Part shown: piece after piece, positions 21,759-34,491 of the stretch
Layout: every line of letters starts with the position of its first letter
Numbering within the stretch: position 1 is the stretch's first letter
Assembly: GCA_947561585.1 (NCBI GenBank)
Contig: CANNZV010000846.1
Location: 62,001-126,000 of the forward strand
Direction: 5' to 3'
Length of the DNA: 64,000 nt
DNA from: Caprella mutica
Taxonomy: Eukaryota; Arthropoda; Malacostraca; Amphipoda; Caprellidae
Translations under genes and position numbers: made by a program
Notes under the pieces: model-generated
The model's input: only the letters and a program-made list of their open reading frames with translations
Database searches by the model: none
What the model was told of the DNA's origin: nothing

Positions 21759-21972
21759 GAGGGGAAATTATGGTGGGGCCATAGAAGATTAAGAGGGGAT
21801 AGTTATGGTGGGGCCATAGTAGATTAAGAGGGGATAGTTATGGTGGGGCCATAGTAGATTAAGAGGGGATATTTAAGGTGGAACCATAGATGATTAGGAG
21901 GGAATGTTATGGTGGGGCCATAGTAGATTAAGAGATGAAAGTTATGGTGGGGCCATAGAAGATTAAAGAGGA
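21759..21972 (+). repeat. 35-bp repeat, about 6 copies
   Basis: The unit contains TTATGGTGGGGCCATAGTAG then attaagagggg. TATGG..CCATA flanks GTGGGG, so each unit is a short hairpin. Copies are also found inverted at 16766-16866 and singly at 41344-41435. Confidence 0.93.
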
Positions 21973-22095
21973 ATAAACCATTTACTGGTTGATTCACATT
22001 ATATTTACTGGTTGCTAAACCATATACCGGCTGATACATTATTACTGGTTGTTGCATACTGGTTGGCACATCATATACTGGTTGAATATACAATG
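21973..22095. repeat. Degenerate ATACTGGTTG repeats
   Basis: Six or so irregularly spaced copies of a tactggttg motif. This is a decayed minisatellite immediately after the 35-bp array. Confidence 0.7.
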
Positions 22096-23042
22096 TTCTT
22101 GGTGGGTTCACCGGATACACATAACCACAGTGCAGTTCAAGGTCTGTATAGATACACATGTGATACACCGCAGTGTGTATCTACACATGTTACCTACAGG
22201 GAAACTAGAAAGAAGGAACACTGAATAAAATAAATAAACTATAATAAATAGTTTATGGATAAACTGCGGACGGTAAAATAAAGTGAAAAGTTAGAAATAA
22301 TAGTAAATAAATTTAATATCGATACCATTAATCATTTGTATTTAAATAAAAATTTAAATTCGTTTAATTTTTAAGCGAAAAAATAAATTTAGAATTATAT
22401 GGTAAAAATATAATATTGATAATAAGAATAACAGTTAAAAAATAGAAATAAAATAAAATTAATTAAAATTTAAAAGTTGTGTAATTTCCAATGGAAAAAA
22501 ATTACCTTTTTAAATAGAAAATTAGATACAAAGTACCGGTATTTCCTAGCCTGATAGTTCACACAGATATAAGTGCACCATAATATGATTGATATGAAAA
22601 TGTCATGCACAGTGGATATGTAGTGTATGATTATATGTAAACTGAAGAAATACATCATAACGTAAAAAAAGTTAAATAAAAGACAATAATTTAGGTAGAA
22701 ATAAATATATATTGAAATACAATATATTAGAGTAAAAATAACTATTATGCTTCAAGTACAAGTAAATATATATTTAAATACCATATAACAGTAAAAAAAA
22801 AATTTTTATTTCTTTTGTTACAATATTAAATCAGTTTAAAATATTTTCAGGTACAAATAAATATATTGAAATACCAAATTAAAGTAAAAATATTTATTAT
22901 GATTTAAAAAATTTAAATCAGTTTTAAATATCTTCAGGCTCAAATAAATACAGTATATTGAAATACCAAATTAAAGTACAAATATTTATTATAATTAAAA
23001 AAAAATCAGTTTATAATATTTTCAGGTTCAGGACAATATCCT
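22096..23042. other. AT-rich non-coding stretch
   Basis: 22730-23035 has three loose copies of a roughly 95-bp A/T-rich unit (caaataaatatattgaaatacc ... agtttaaaatattttcaggt). No gene. Confidence 0.55.
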
Positions 23043-23095
23043 TGACTGTGTACTATCAGCTACAGTGATTCTTTTCTCCGATAGTACCTAATACC
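23043..23095. repeat. Single copy of the 32-bp unit of the 49-kb array
   Basis: gtgtactatcagctacagtg then attcttttctccgatagtac matches the 49.1-kb unit (cacagtgactcttttctctgatagtac) with few changes. It lies 0.5 kb before the 13-bp satellite, which shares the tacatcatcac part. Confidence 0.6.
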
Positions 23096-23245
23096 ATATT
23101 CAGTTCATAGCTCGAGGCAGTGTTACGACTACTGCAAGTGTCTCTCAAGCAAACACTGTACTACTCAGTCAAAAAACTACCATCGGGAAGAACATGATTG
23201 CTGTTATTTGAACTGAATACTTGGAGAAATATAATACAAGTTCTA

Positions 23246-23478
23246 CAGTAGAACTCCTCTATAGTGAAATACTCTATAGTGAATGGAGTGTCCTGGGTGA
23301 GGAAATAGCCTCTATAGTGAACAAATTTTCTTTAGTCTGCCATGAAATGAACATTAGTTTATAGAAAACTGATGTTCATTCATAGCAGATTTAAAGAAAA
23401 TTTGTTCACTATAGAGGCTACTTCCTTACTCAGGACACTATATTCACTATAGAGGATTTTATTATAAAGGAGTTCTAC
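23246..23478. mobile_element. Foldback element F2-b (pogo-like MITE)
   Basis: Left end CAGTAGAACTCCTCTATAG; right end aaggagttctact (terminal G decayed). The interior cttcggtc-free stem includes tttagtctgccatgaaatga ... cattcatagcagatttaaag and tgttcactatagaggctact. Same family as 4227-4413, with a small duplication of the tip (ctctatagtgaa twice). Confidence 0.85.
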
Positions 23479-23595
23479 TTTAACATTCATAAATAATAAA
23501 ACATCTCTATAATTGAAATAGCATTATTTTTACTGAAGAAACTATAAAAAATCATTAAACTTATGTACAGTTGTATTAAATGGTATAACTACGAA

Positions 23596-26500
23596 ATCAC
23601 TGTACATCATCACTGTACATCATCACTGTACATCATCACTGTACATCATCACTGTACATCATCACTGTACTTCATCACTGTACATCATCACTGTACATCA
23701 TCACTGTACATCATCACTGTACATCATCACTGTACATCATCACTGTACATCATCACTGTACAACATCACTGTACATCATCACTGTACATCATCACTGTAC
23801 ATCATGACTGTACACCATCACTGTACATCATCACTGTACATCATCACTGTACATCATCACTGTACATCATCACTGTACATCATCACTGTACATCATCACT
23901 GTACATCATCACTGTACATCATCACTGTAGATCATCACTGTACATCATCACTGTACATCATCACTGTAGATCATCACTGTACATCATCACTGTAGATCAT
24001 CACTGTACATCATCACTGTACATCATCACTGTACATCATCACTGTACATCATCACTGTAGATCATCACTGTACATCATCACTGTACATCATCACTGTACA
24101 TCATCACTGTACATCATCACTGTACATCATCACTGTACATCATCACTGTAGATCATCACTGTACATCATCACTGTACATCATCACTGTACATCATCACTG
24201 TACATCATCACTGTACATCATCACTGTACATCATCACTGTACATCATCACTGTACATCATCACTGTACATCATCACTGTACATCATCACTGTACATCATC
24301 ACTGTACATCATCACTGTACATCATCACTGTACATCATCACTGTAGATCATCACTGTACATCATCACTGTACATCATCACTGTACATCATCACTGTACAT
24401 CATCACTGTACATCATCACTGTACATCATCACTGTACTTCATCACTGTACATCATCACTGTACATCATCACTGTACACCATCACTGTACACTATCACTGT
24501 ACATCATCACTGTACATCATCACTGTACTTCATCACTGTATATCATCACTGTACATCATCACTGTACTTCATCACTGTACATCATCACTGTACATCATCA
24601 CTGTACATCATCACTGTACACCATCACTGTACACTATCACTGTACATCATCACTGTACATCATCACTGTACTTCATCACTGTATATCATCACTGTACATC
24701 ATCACTGTACTTCATCACTGTACATCATCACTGTACATCATCACTGTACATCATCACTGTACACCATCACTGTACACTATCACTGTACATCATCACTGTA
24801 CATCATCACTGTACTTCATCACTGTATATCATCACTGTACTTCATCACTGTACTTCATCACTGTACATCATCACTGTACACCATCACTGTACACTATCAC
24901 TGTACATCATCACTGTACATCATCACTGTACTTCATCACTGTATATCATCACTGTACTTCATCACTGTACTTCATCACTGTATATCATCACTGTACTTCA
25001 TCACTGTATATCATCACTGTACTTCATCACTGTACTTCATCACTGTATATCATCACTGTACATCATCACTGTACATCATCACTGTACACCATCACTGTAC
25101 ACTATCACTGTACATCATCACTGTACATCATCACTGTACATCATCACTGTACATCATCACTGTACTTCATCACTGTACACCATCACTGTACTTCATCACT
25201 GTACATCATCACTGTACATCATCACTGTACTTCATCACTGTACATCATCACTGTACATCATCACTGTACACCATCACTGTACACTATCACTGTACATCAT
25301 CACTGTACATCATCACTGTACTTCATCACTGTATATCATCACTGTACATCATCACTGTACTTCATCACTGTACATCATCACTGTACATCATCACTGTACA
25401 TCATCACTGTACACCATCACTGTACACTATCACTGTACATCATCACTGTACATCATCACTGTACTTCATCACTGTATATCATCACTGTACATCATCACTG
25501 TACTTCATCACTGTACATCATCACTGTACATCATCACTGTACATCATCACTGTACACCATCACTGTACACTATCACTGTACATCATCACTGTACATCATC
25601 ACTGTACTTCATCACTGTATATCATCACTGTACTTCATCACTGTACTTCATCACTGTACATCATCACTGTACACCATCACTGTACACTATCACTGTACAT
25701 CATCACTGTACATCATCACTGTACTTCATCACTGTATATCATCACTGTACTTCATCACTGTACTTCATCACTGTATATCATCACTGTACTTCATCACTGT
25801 ATATCATCACTGTACTTCATCACTGTACTTCATCACTGTATATCATCACTGTACATCATCACTGTACATCATCACTGTACACCATCACTGTACACTATCA
25901 CTGTACATCATCACTGTACATCATCACTGTACATCATCACTGTACATCATCACTGTACTTCATCACTGTACACCATCACTGTACTTCATCACTGTACATC
26001 ATCACTGTACATCATCACTGTACACCATCACTGTACACTATCACTGTACATCATCACTGTACATCATCACTGTACTTCATCACTGTATATCATCACTGTA
26101 CATCATCACTGTACTTCATCACTGTACTTCATCACTGTACATCATCACTGTACATCATCACTGTACACCATCACTGTACACTATCACTGTACATCATCAC
26201 TGTACATCATCACTGTACTTCATCACTGTATATCATCACTGTATATCATCACTGTACTTCATCACTGTATATCATCACTGTACTTCATCACTGTACTTCA
26301 TCACTGTATTTCATCACTGTACATCATCACTGTACATCATCACTGTACACCATCACTGTACACTATCACTGTACATCATCACTGTACATCATCACTGTAC
26401 ATCATCACTGTACATCATCACTGTACACCATCACTGTACACTATCACTGTACATCATCACTGTACATCATCACTGTACTTCATCACTGTATATCATCACT

Positions 26501-27503
26501 GTACATCATCACTGTACTTCATCACTGTACATCATCACTGTACATCATCACTGTACATCATCACTGTACACCATCACTGTACACTATCACTGTACATCAT
26601 CACTGTACATCATCACTGTACTTCATCACTGTACTTCATCACTGTATATCATCACTGTACTTCATCACTGTATATCATCACTGTACTTCATCACTGTACT
26701 TCATCACTGTATATCATCACTGTACATCATCACTGTACATCATCACTGTACACCATCACTGTACACTATCACTGTACATCATCACTGTACATCATCACTG
26801 TACATCATCACTGTACATCATCACTGTACATCATCACTGTACTTCATCACTGTACATCATCACTGTACATCATCACTGTACATCATCACTGTACACCATC
26901 ACTGTACACTATCACTGTACATCATCACTGTACATCATCATTGTACTTCATCACTGTATATCATCACTGTACATCATCACTGTACTTCATCACTGTACAT
27001 CATCACTGTACATCATCACTGTACATCATCACTGTACACCATCACTGTACACTATCACTGTACATCATCACTGTACATCATCACTGTACTTCATCACTGT
27101 ATATCATCACTGTACTTCATCACTGTACTTCATCACTGTACATCATCACTGTACACCATCACTGTACACTATCACTGTACATCATCACTGTACATCATCA
27201 CTGTACTTCATCACTGTATATCATCACTGTACTTCATCACTGTACTTCATCACTGTATATCATCACTGTATTTCATCACTGTATATCATCACTGTACTTC
27301 ATCACTGTACTTCATCACTGTATATCATCACTGTACATCATCACTGTACATCATCACTGTACACCATCACTGTACACTATCACTGTACATCATCACTGTA
27401 CATCATCACTGTACATCATCACTGTACATCATCACTGTACTTCATCACTGTACACCATCACTGTACTTCATCACTGTACATCATCACTGTACACCATCAC
27501 AGT
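23596..27503. repeat. 13-bp satellite array, about 300 units, with higher-order structure
   Basis: The unit is actgtacatcatc. In the first 850 bp almost all units are identical except tagatcatc variants. From about 24435 on, four further variants (cttcatc, tatatcatc, caccatc, cactatc) appear in fixed orders. The dyad caccatcactgtacactatc falls at spacings of 143, 143, 117 and 208 bp, and this series occurs three times (from 24476, 25269 and 26751). Frames in this array (H/C/T/S/L/Y/I-rich) are artefacts, since 3 x 13 = 39 is divisible by 3. Confidence 0.98.
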
Positions 27504-28191
27504 ACTTCCTTATGGTCGGTACACACATCTCTTTGAGTTACTACACCGCTAGAACGGGTTATCCAGTGCCCGAATAACAACAACAACAACCCACCTCAAG
27601 ATGTGTTGTTAATGCTGTGCAACTGGTTGGAGTGAGACCCCCCTCAAAAATTACAGTCGCTACTACATTGCAATTAAGTTACCTTACTGCTGTAGGATGG
27701 TAGGAATTAATGATTATTTTTAGAATCAGTTATTTAATAATAACAACTGTTGGTAGTAGTTGGGCGGTAGTTATTATAATAAAAGATTAAATGGATATGA
27801 ACAATTTGATATTTTATGATGATCAATGATGCCTAATGTTACCTACGATAGGTACAAATCATAGTTATTTTCGATACCATTGATACAAATCATTTTTAAA
27901 TTTAGATACCTAATATACAAACCTTTTATATTTTCGATACAAATGATACAAATCATTTTAATTTTTCCTATACATTTCTCTTCACATTAGGCAATTCATT
28001 ACGTGTATTTACTCAGTTCTAACAGATTATTTAGTATTGCATCATTACTACTAACATTAACTTTCGTCCATATTGCTAATTTATCTATACATATGCATAT
28101 TAATTGACATCTTTATTTCTATATTTTCTCTATTTGATTTTGTATCATTATATGCAAAGTTAAATAAGAATACTAGATATAAAATAAAAAT
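27504..28191. other. Non-coding stretch after the satellite
   Basis: 27504-27720 is less AT-rich and includes an (aac)n run at about 27577-27592. 27840-27965 has GATACAAATCAT-like motifs repeated at loose intervals. No gene. Confidence 0.5.
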
Positions 28192-28340
28192 GGGTAAGTT
28201 GATCCTGACGCATCGAACGTGTTTCGTTCATATAGGAAAAAATATATAATAAATATAATGAATTTATCAATGTTTATTATATACTTCTACCCTTACATGA
28301 ACGGAAATGTGGAACCGCCCGATAACGAGGGACTTACCCT
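28192..28340. mobile_element. F1 element without core (F1-d)
   Basis: Left end gggtaagttgatcctgac with gtttcgttcatatagg; right end acatgaacggaaatgtggaa with cgataacgagggacttaccct. The interior is A/T-rich, and the palindromic core is missing. Confidence 0.75.
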
Positions 28341-29007
28341 AGTATCCCATTTGTTTGAAAATATCAATCTGTTAATATTTATTATAATCTCTCCTCAAAC
28401 GTTTTCTATGAAAATTTCTCGATCATCAATAGAAAACGAAAAGAAAATGACGGTAGGAGATACTCTTTATTTCCTTATATATTTTATAAATAAAATGGCT
28501 CTAGTGTCTCCATTTAGAAAATGTAAATGTATTGTACATTTAATTCATTACTATTATTAAATGTACTATTAAATGCATTATTAAATTTAATAGCTGTCAC
28601 CATATAAATTAAAACCAATTTTTCGAGATGAATTAATAACATTCAAAATATAATAATATTAAATAATTTATACATTAAAAATCAAAAATATCATAAACGG
28701 ATCTCAAAATATCGTTAAATTATAAGTAAAATATGATGAAAAATCATAGAAAACAAATTTAATAATAATAAAAATACATACGGACCAAAAAGTTACTACC
28801 AAAAGCCACTCACTCTTAGCCACTGCGGTACAACTATAAAATTTAATTTTAATTTATTAAAAGTACTAATTGAATTGAGTAAAAGATCACTTATCAGAAT
28901 AAATACCAGATACAAATTTTAATAGGCGAGAATTAAATAAAAATATTTATCCATTTAATGATTAAATCATGAATTAAATGGAATAAAAATAAACAGTTTG
29001 TACTCAC
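28341..29007. other. AT-rich non-coding stretch
   Basis: No gene or element is recognised. It would be intron if the candidate exon at 29008-29106 is real. Confidence 0.5.
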
Positions 29008-29106
29008 AGTTTGGCGTCTCAGAAGATTGGAATAGTCTCTGCTTCAAAACTTTCTATGAAGAGTCATCAAAGAAAACTTTTCGATGGGAAACCAATGCAG
29101 TCAAAG
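29008..29106 (-). other. Candidate untranslated exon (minus strand)
   Basis: 99 nt of relatively GC-rich sequence are flanked on the minus strand by a long pyrimidine-rich acceptor (tttatttatttccccctcag before 29106) and a consensus donor (ACT|GTGAGTA after 29008). All three minus-strand frames are closed by stops, so it could only be untranslated: a 5' UTR exon (possibly of the HIRA transcript) or part of a non-coding RNA. On the plus strand one frame is open (FGVSEDWNSLCFKTFYEESS ...), but its downstream side has no convincing donor, so I favour the minus-strand reading. No family is recognised. Confidence 0.35.
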
Positions 29107-29184
29107 CTGAGGGGGAAATAAATAAATTTATTTTGCAGATTATAAAATGTAATTCGAAATGAGATATAAATATAACTGCTAGTA

Positions 29185-29812
29185 CATAGCTACTGTATTT
29201 AAGTATCTGATAGTACAGAGTTACTGTACTTTACTATCTGATAGTACACAGCTACTGTACTTAACTATCTGATAGTACACATCTACTGTACTTAAGTAAC
29301 TTAACTATCTGATAGTACACAGCTATTGTATTTAACTATCTGATAGTATAAACTGTACTTAACTATCTGATAGTACAAATTGTACTTAACTATCTGATAG
29401 TACAAACTGTACTTAACTATCTGATAGTACAGAGTTACTGTACTTTACTATCTGATAGTACACAGCTACTGTACTTAACTATCTGATAGTACACATCTAC
29501 TGTACTTAACTATCTGATAGTACACAGCTACTGTATTTAACTATCTGATAGTACAACTGTACTTAACTATCTGATAGTACAAACTGTACTTAACTATCTG
29601 ATAGTACAAATTGTACTTAACTATCTGATAGTACAAATTGTACTTAACTATCTGATAGTACAAAGTGTACTTAACTATCTGATTGTTCAAATTGTACTTA
29701 ACTATCTGATAGTACAAATTGTACTTAACTATTTGATAGTACAAACTGTACTTAACAAGTTAACTATCTGATAGTACAAACTGTACTTAACTGTCTGATA
29801 GTACACAGCTAA
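29185..29812. repeat. Hairpin minisatellite (ACTATCTGATAGT), about 24 copies
   Basis: Units of about 26-37 bp (cttaactatctgatagtaca plus aactgta or cagctactgta). ACTATC-T-GATAGT is an inverted repeat, so each unit can form a short hairpin. Long and short units alternate in blocks, and the segment 29205-29400 is largely duplicated at 29420-29620. Confidence 0.95.
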
Positions 29813-30576
29813 CCAAACAGCACTCATTATGCTCTCAAATTGGAATTCTGATTACCATTCCATGCAGAATTGCCTTCCTATTCCAGGTGGCATCGTCTGA
29901 CTAACGTCTAACTTTCATTATTAATCCTCTAGAATTATTATCATCAAAATTAACTAATTTACAAGTATGCCTTGTATTCAATTAACTCGAAAAGATAGTA
30001 TTTAAATAATCAGGAATATTGGGAAATGATGCTGTTCCCGAAATGTTTATGATAATTATTAATAGGAATTGCAGAAGCACTGAGAGTTGGATTCTGAATC
30101 AAGAGGAGGTGGAGGGGGTGAATGGTAAGGGGGGAGAAGGGGGGGGGGGTGTTTTCAATTACGCAAAATAATGATCTGACTGCAGCTTTCGAATATTTCG
30201 CTCTATAAATGAATTAGGTTTAAGTAAATAAATAAATAAATAAATATACATGTGGATATTAAAATGAATTAATTAATTAAATACAAATTATCGTTGAATA
30301 ACTAATTGAATATTTACGTATGAAAATAGAAATTAATGGAAGTAAAAAATGAAATTAGAGTTAAAATTAAAGAAAGTAAATGTAAATAAAAACTATAGAA
30401 GATTTAAGAATAGCTTAATGTTTAAGTAAATGTATTTACAATAGGAAACTTTACAGAGTTTATAAAACTGTAATAAAAAATAAAACAAATAAAAAGTTAA
30501 TATGTTTTGTCACCGAGAAAAATTCACTGAAATTAAAGAAAATTATTCCATTTCATAAAATTTAACTGTACGCTAT
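29813..30576. other. AT-rich non-coding stretch with G-run
   Basis: 30105-30150 holds aggaggtggagggggtg and a G10 run on the plus strand, a possible G-quadruplex. No gene. Confidence 0.5.
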
Positions 30577-30640
30577 AGGGTAAGTTCCGAATTATTGGTC
30601 AGCACTACATCTTCGGTCACATAAGAAAAAGTTATCTATT
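30577..30640. mobile_element. F1 left terminus only (F1-e)
   Basis: gggtaagttccgaattattg then gtcagcactacatcttcggt and cacataagaaaaag. This is the same subfamily variant (ACTACATC) as at 59556 and 60915-61022. No right end is found downstream. Confidence 0.65.
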
Positions 30641-31377
30641 CGTTATTCATTATATTAATTTAATAAATTTAAAAATAGATAATTTAATTCTATTATTTAA
30701 ATTATTTATTATAAGGTTAAAAAGTAATAAAATTTTAATCTAATTAATCAAAGCGAAATAACTAAACTAAAACTCACATCACACTTTTATTCTCCAAAAC
30801 AACACAGAAGGTTATTTCCATTTAATTTACAGCCAAAGCCTCTATTTTCACACTGGTCACCAAAGTTGTTACATATTTCAAAGATTCATTCTAATTCTAA
30901 ATACCACTAGTGTAAATAAATAAAACCAGGGATAGATTGTCACAGGTACAGTTACCTGGCATTTGAAGCTTCTTACCGTTTAACAGCATTCAACAGGATT
31001 TATCATAATAACAGTAAAGAAAAAATATTAAAGTTATTTGTATTCAATCATGAGCAGAAATTAGGAAAAGGTATGGGATATTGAATTAAAGTTTCAATTT
31101 AATTACACCTAAAGTTGTTGAGTATTCATGAACTGAATAATTAAATCATGAATAGAGGGATACTTTATTCATCAGCTCGGAATTGGTACATCGAGCTTAA
31201 AAGTCACGAGCTTTGATTCACGCGTACGAGCGAGGTTGTTCGTAAGTTCGTAACATACGAAACATGAGAAAATTATTTACCGTAATACCTTACAATTTGA
31301 TTATAAAATAAATTGTATAGTGAAATAATAACAGATAATTTATTTATATGGTAAAATTTGCACAAACTTTAAATAAG
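30641..31377. other. AT-rich non-coding stretch
   Basis: Nothing is recognised. 30780-30970 is slightly less AT-rich with no open frame of note. Confidence 0.5.
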
Positions 31378-31700
31378 GGGTAAGTTACGAATTATCGGTC
31401 AGTTTCACATTTTCGTTCATATAAGAAAAAATTACATATATAAATGTTATCAAATATTTATTCGAATTGGTATCCATGATACTATCAGGTGGATACCAAT
31501 TATTCCAATTATTATATTGTCTTTTTAAACAAACAAACAAAATTGAATTGTTATAATTTGCCACTTTATTTTATCCTGTATCCGTGATACCTACAGGTTT
31601 CATGGATACAAATAAAAACACAAATTCAATAATTTTTATAACTTCTTTTCTTATATAAGACCTAAGATGTGGAACTGACCAATAACTCGTAACTTGCCCT
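31378..31700. mobile_element. F1 element, two imperfect cores (F1-f)
   Basis: Left end ggggtaagttacgaattatc, right end ccaataactcgtaacttgccct. The interior has a broken core (tggtatccatgatactatca ... ggataccaatt) and a second core (gtatccgtgatacctacagg ... catggatac). This is the longest F1 interior that keeps both termini without tandem amplification. Confidence 0.85.
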
Positions 31701-31734
31701 AACAATAGAAATGTGCACCGACTGTGTACATTTA

Positions 31735-31990
31735 TACTATAAGAGCCGCGTTTGTCTGTCTGTCTGTCCGTGTGTCACACTTTCATTAAGAAATACACAT
31801 TAAAAGGATAAACAAATAAATTGGCCACGCGCTACAATAATATTGACACTAATTATTTAAAAAAAATTATATTTTGGCTTTCGAGAGACAATTTTTTTGT
31901 TCAATAAGAATATGTTTATCCATAATACATTCTTGCATTGGAATATAATTTAGATTGAATAACAGGTAATGTACTAGTCATTATAATATG
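31735..31990 (+). repeat. Dispersed 260-bp repeat, copy 1
   Basis: taagagccgcgtttgtctgt, three more gtct/gtcc units, then cattaagaaatacacattaa, acgcgctacaataatattga, tatgtttatccataatacat and gtaatgtactagt. The same order, orientation and near-identical sequence occur at 50563-50835. It is non-coding and lies next to F1 ends in both places. Confidence 0.85.
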
Positions 31991-32092
31991 GAGATTATAT
32001 GTTGATTCAGAGATATGATTATCAGTGACCAAAATAAGAAATAGACAGAAGAAATGCATCCAAAGAAAACACTGAACATACCACTGATGTAG

Positions 32093-32130
32093 GGTAAGTT
32101 CATACAATTTCGAACATAGGAGAAAATAGT
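32093..32130. mobile_element. F1 left-terminus fragment (F1-g)
   Basis: gggtaagttcatacaatttc then gaacataggagaaaa. Only the outer part of the terminus is recognisable, right before the 45-bp array. Confidence 0.4.
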
Positions 32131-32191
32131 TTAATTAGAATAAGAGTTAATTAATAATAAATTGTTGTTTTTTATACAATTAAATATAAAA

Positions 32192-34245
32192 CAACAACCG
32201 ATAGTTGTAAATAAAGTGCACAGTGAAGAGTTAAACAACCACTAATAGTTGTAAATAAAGTGCACAGTGAAGGGTTAAAACAACCACCAATAGTTGTAAA
32301 TAAAGTGCACAGTAAAGAGTTAAAACAACCACCAAAAGTTGTAAACAAAGTGCACAGTGAAGAGTTAAAACAACCACCAAAAGTTGTAAACAAAGTGCAC
32401 AGTGAAGGGTTAAAACAACCACCAATAGTTGTAAATAAAGTGCACAGTGATGAGTTAAAACAACCACCAAAAGTTGTAAACAAAGTGCACAGTGAAGGGT
32501 TAAAACAACCACCAATAGTTGTAAATAAAGTGCACAGTGATGAGTTAAAACAACCACCAATAGTTGTAAATAAAGTGCACAGTGAAGAGTTAAAACAACC
32601 ACCAATAGTTGTAAATAAAGTGCACAGTGAAGAGTTAAAACAACCACCAAAAGTTGTAAACAAAGTGCACAGTGAAGGGTTAAAACAACCACCAAAAGTT
32701 GTAAACAAAGTGCACAGTGAAGGGTTAAAACAACCACCAATAGTTGTAAATAAAGTGCACAGTGATGAGTTAAAACAACCACCAAAAGTTGTAAACAAAG
32801 TGCACAGTGAAGGGTTAAAACAACCACCAATAGTTGTAAATAAAGTGCACAGTGAAGGGTTAAAACAACCACCAATAGTTGTAAATAAAGTGCACAGTGA
32901 TGAGTTAAAACAACCACCAATAGTTGTAAATAAAGTGCACAGTGAAGAGTTAAAACAACCACCAATAGTTGTAAATAAAGTGCACAGTGAAGAGTTAAAA
33001 CAACCACCAATAGTTGTAAATAAAGTGCACAGTAAAGAGTTAAAACAACCACCAAAAGTTGTAAACAAAGTGCACAGTGAAGGGTTAAAACAACCACCAA
33101 AAGTTGTCAACAAAGTGCACAGTGAAGGGTTAAAACAACCACCAATAGTTGTAAATAAAGTGCACAGTGATGAGTTAAAACAACCACCAAAAGTTGTAAA
33201 CAAAGTGCACAGTGAAGGGTTAAAACAACCACCAATAGTTGTAAATAAAGTGCACAGTGATGAGTTAAAACAACCACCAATAGTTGTAAATAAAGTGCAC
33301 AGTGAAGAGTTAAAACAACCACCAATAGTTGTAAATAAAGTGCACAGTGAAGAGTTAAAACAACCACCAAAAGTTGTAAACAAAGTGCACAGTGAAGGGT
33401 TAAAACAACCACCAAAAGTTGTAAACAAAGTGCACAGTGAAGGGTTAAAACAACCACCAATAGTTGTAAATAAAGTGCACAGTGATGAATTAAAACAACC
33501 ACCAAAAGTTGTAAACAAAGTGCACAGTGAAGGGTTAAAACAACCACCAATAGTTGTAAATAAAGTGCACAGTGAAGGGTTAAAACAACCACCAATAGTT
33601 GTAAACAAAGTGCACAGTGAAGGGTTAAAACAACCACCAATAGTTGTAAATAAAGTGCACAGTGAAGAGTTAAAACAACCACCAATAGTTGTAAATAAAT
33701 TGCACAGTGAAGGGTTAAAACAACCACCAATAGTTGTAAACAAAGTGCACAGTGAAGGGTTAAAACAACCACCAATAGTTGTAAATAAAGTGCACAGTGA
33801 AGGGTTAAAACAACCACCAATAGTTGTAAACAAAGTGCACAGTGAAGGGTTAAAACAACCACCAATAGTTGTAAATAAAGTGAACAGTGAAGATTAAAAC
33901 AACCACCAATAGTTGTAAATAAAGTGCACAGTGAAGAGTTAAAACAACCACCAATAGTTGTAAATAAATTGCACAGTGAAGGGTTAAAACAACCACCAAT
34001 AGTTGTAAACAAAGTGCACAGTGAAGGGTTAAAACAACCACCAATAGTTGTAAATAAAGTGAACAGTGAAGAGTTAAAACAACCACCAATAGTTGTAAAT
34101 AAAGTGCACAGTGAAGGGTTAAAACAACCACCAATAGTTGTAAACAAAGTGCACAGTGAAGGGTTAAAACAACCACCAATAGTTCTAAATAAAGTGCACA
34201 GTAAAGAGTTAAAACAACCACCAATAGTTGTAAACAAACTGTATT
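32192..34245. repeat. 45-bp minisatellite, about 45 units
   Basis: Each unit contains aaaacaaccaccaatagttg and a taaataaagtgcacagtgaa-like part. Variable positions (ata/aaa; gaagag, gaaggg, gatgag, aaagag; aat/aac) appear in fixed successions: a 7-unit block (315 bp) is repeated and a 9-unit variant lies between. It is stop-free on both strands over more than 1.6 kb, giving 545- and 553-codon frames. There is no other sign of coding. Confidence 0.97.
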
Positions 34246-34270
34246 TTTTTCTTTCTGTAACGTATAGTAC

Positions 34271-34379
34271 CTTCTTCTCTCCACAACTTCTGTAGCAGGT
34301 AGTACATCTCCTCTGGCTCCAAATTAGATGTCTTTGTAGGTATAATAACCTCACAAGACTTAATTAAGATGAATATATA
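34271..34379 (-). CDS. Candidate coding exon, unrecognised (weak)
   Basis: A minus-strand open segment just outside the 45-bp array reads ...VIIPTKTSNLEPEEM then YYLLQKLWREE. The composition is protein-like and less AT-rich than the surroundings. Possible acceptors are ttaattaag or cctacaaag (around 34361 or 34332), and a possible donor is GAAG|GTACTA at 34270, none strong. I recognise no family. The stretch could also be the edge of a decayed element. The other two minus frames are open too, which lowers confidence. Confidence 0.2.
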
Positions 34380-34491
34380 CTAAAGGACATATTAGGACAT
34401 TAACAGCAGCAAATTTCATGTCAGGAACACCAGAAGAAAACCTTCTGATAACAAATTCTTAGGTTCTGATATATTATAGAGCAGATAACGT
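34380..34491. other. Spacer between arrays
   Basis: About 110 bp of unique sequence between the candidate exon and the 41-bp array. No feature is recognised. Confidence 0.5.

Noticed and set aside
23563..27552. H/C/T/S/L/Y-rich frames in the 13-bp satellite
   Set aside because: Three units make 39 bp, so frames stay open by arithmetic. Variants break them irregularly.
32172..34354. Long plus- and minus-strand frames (up to 553 codons) in the 45-bp array as repeat proteins
   Set aside because: Both strands are open only because the unit is 45 bp and stop-free. Unit differences are mostly amino-acid changing, and there is no start context, signal peptide or splice support.
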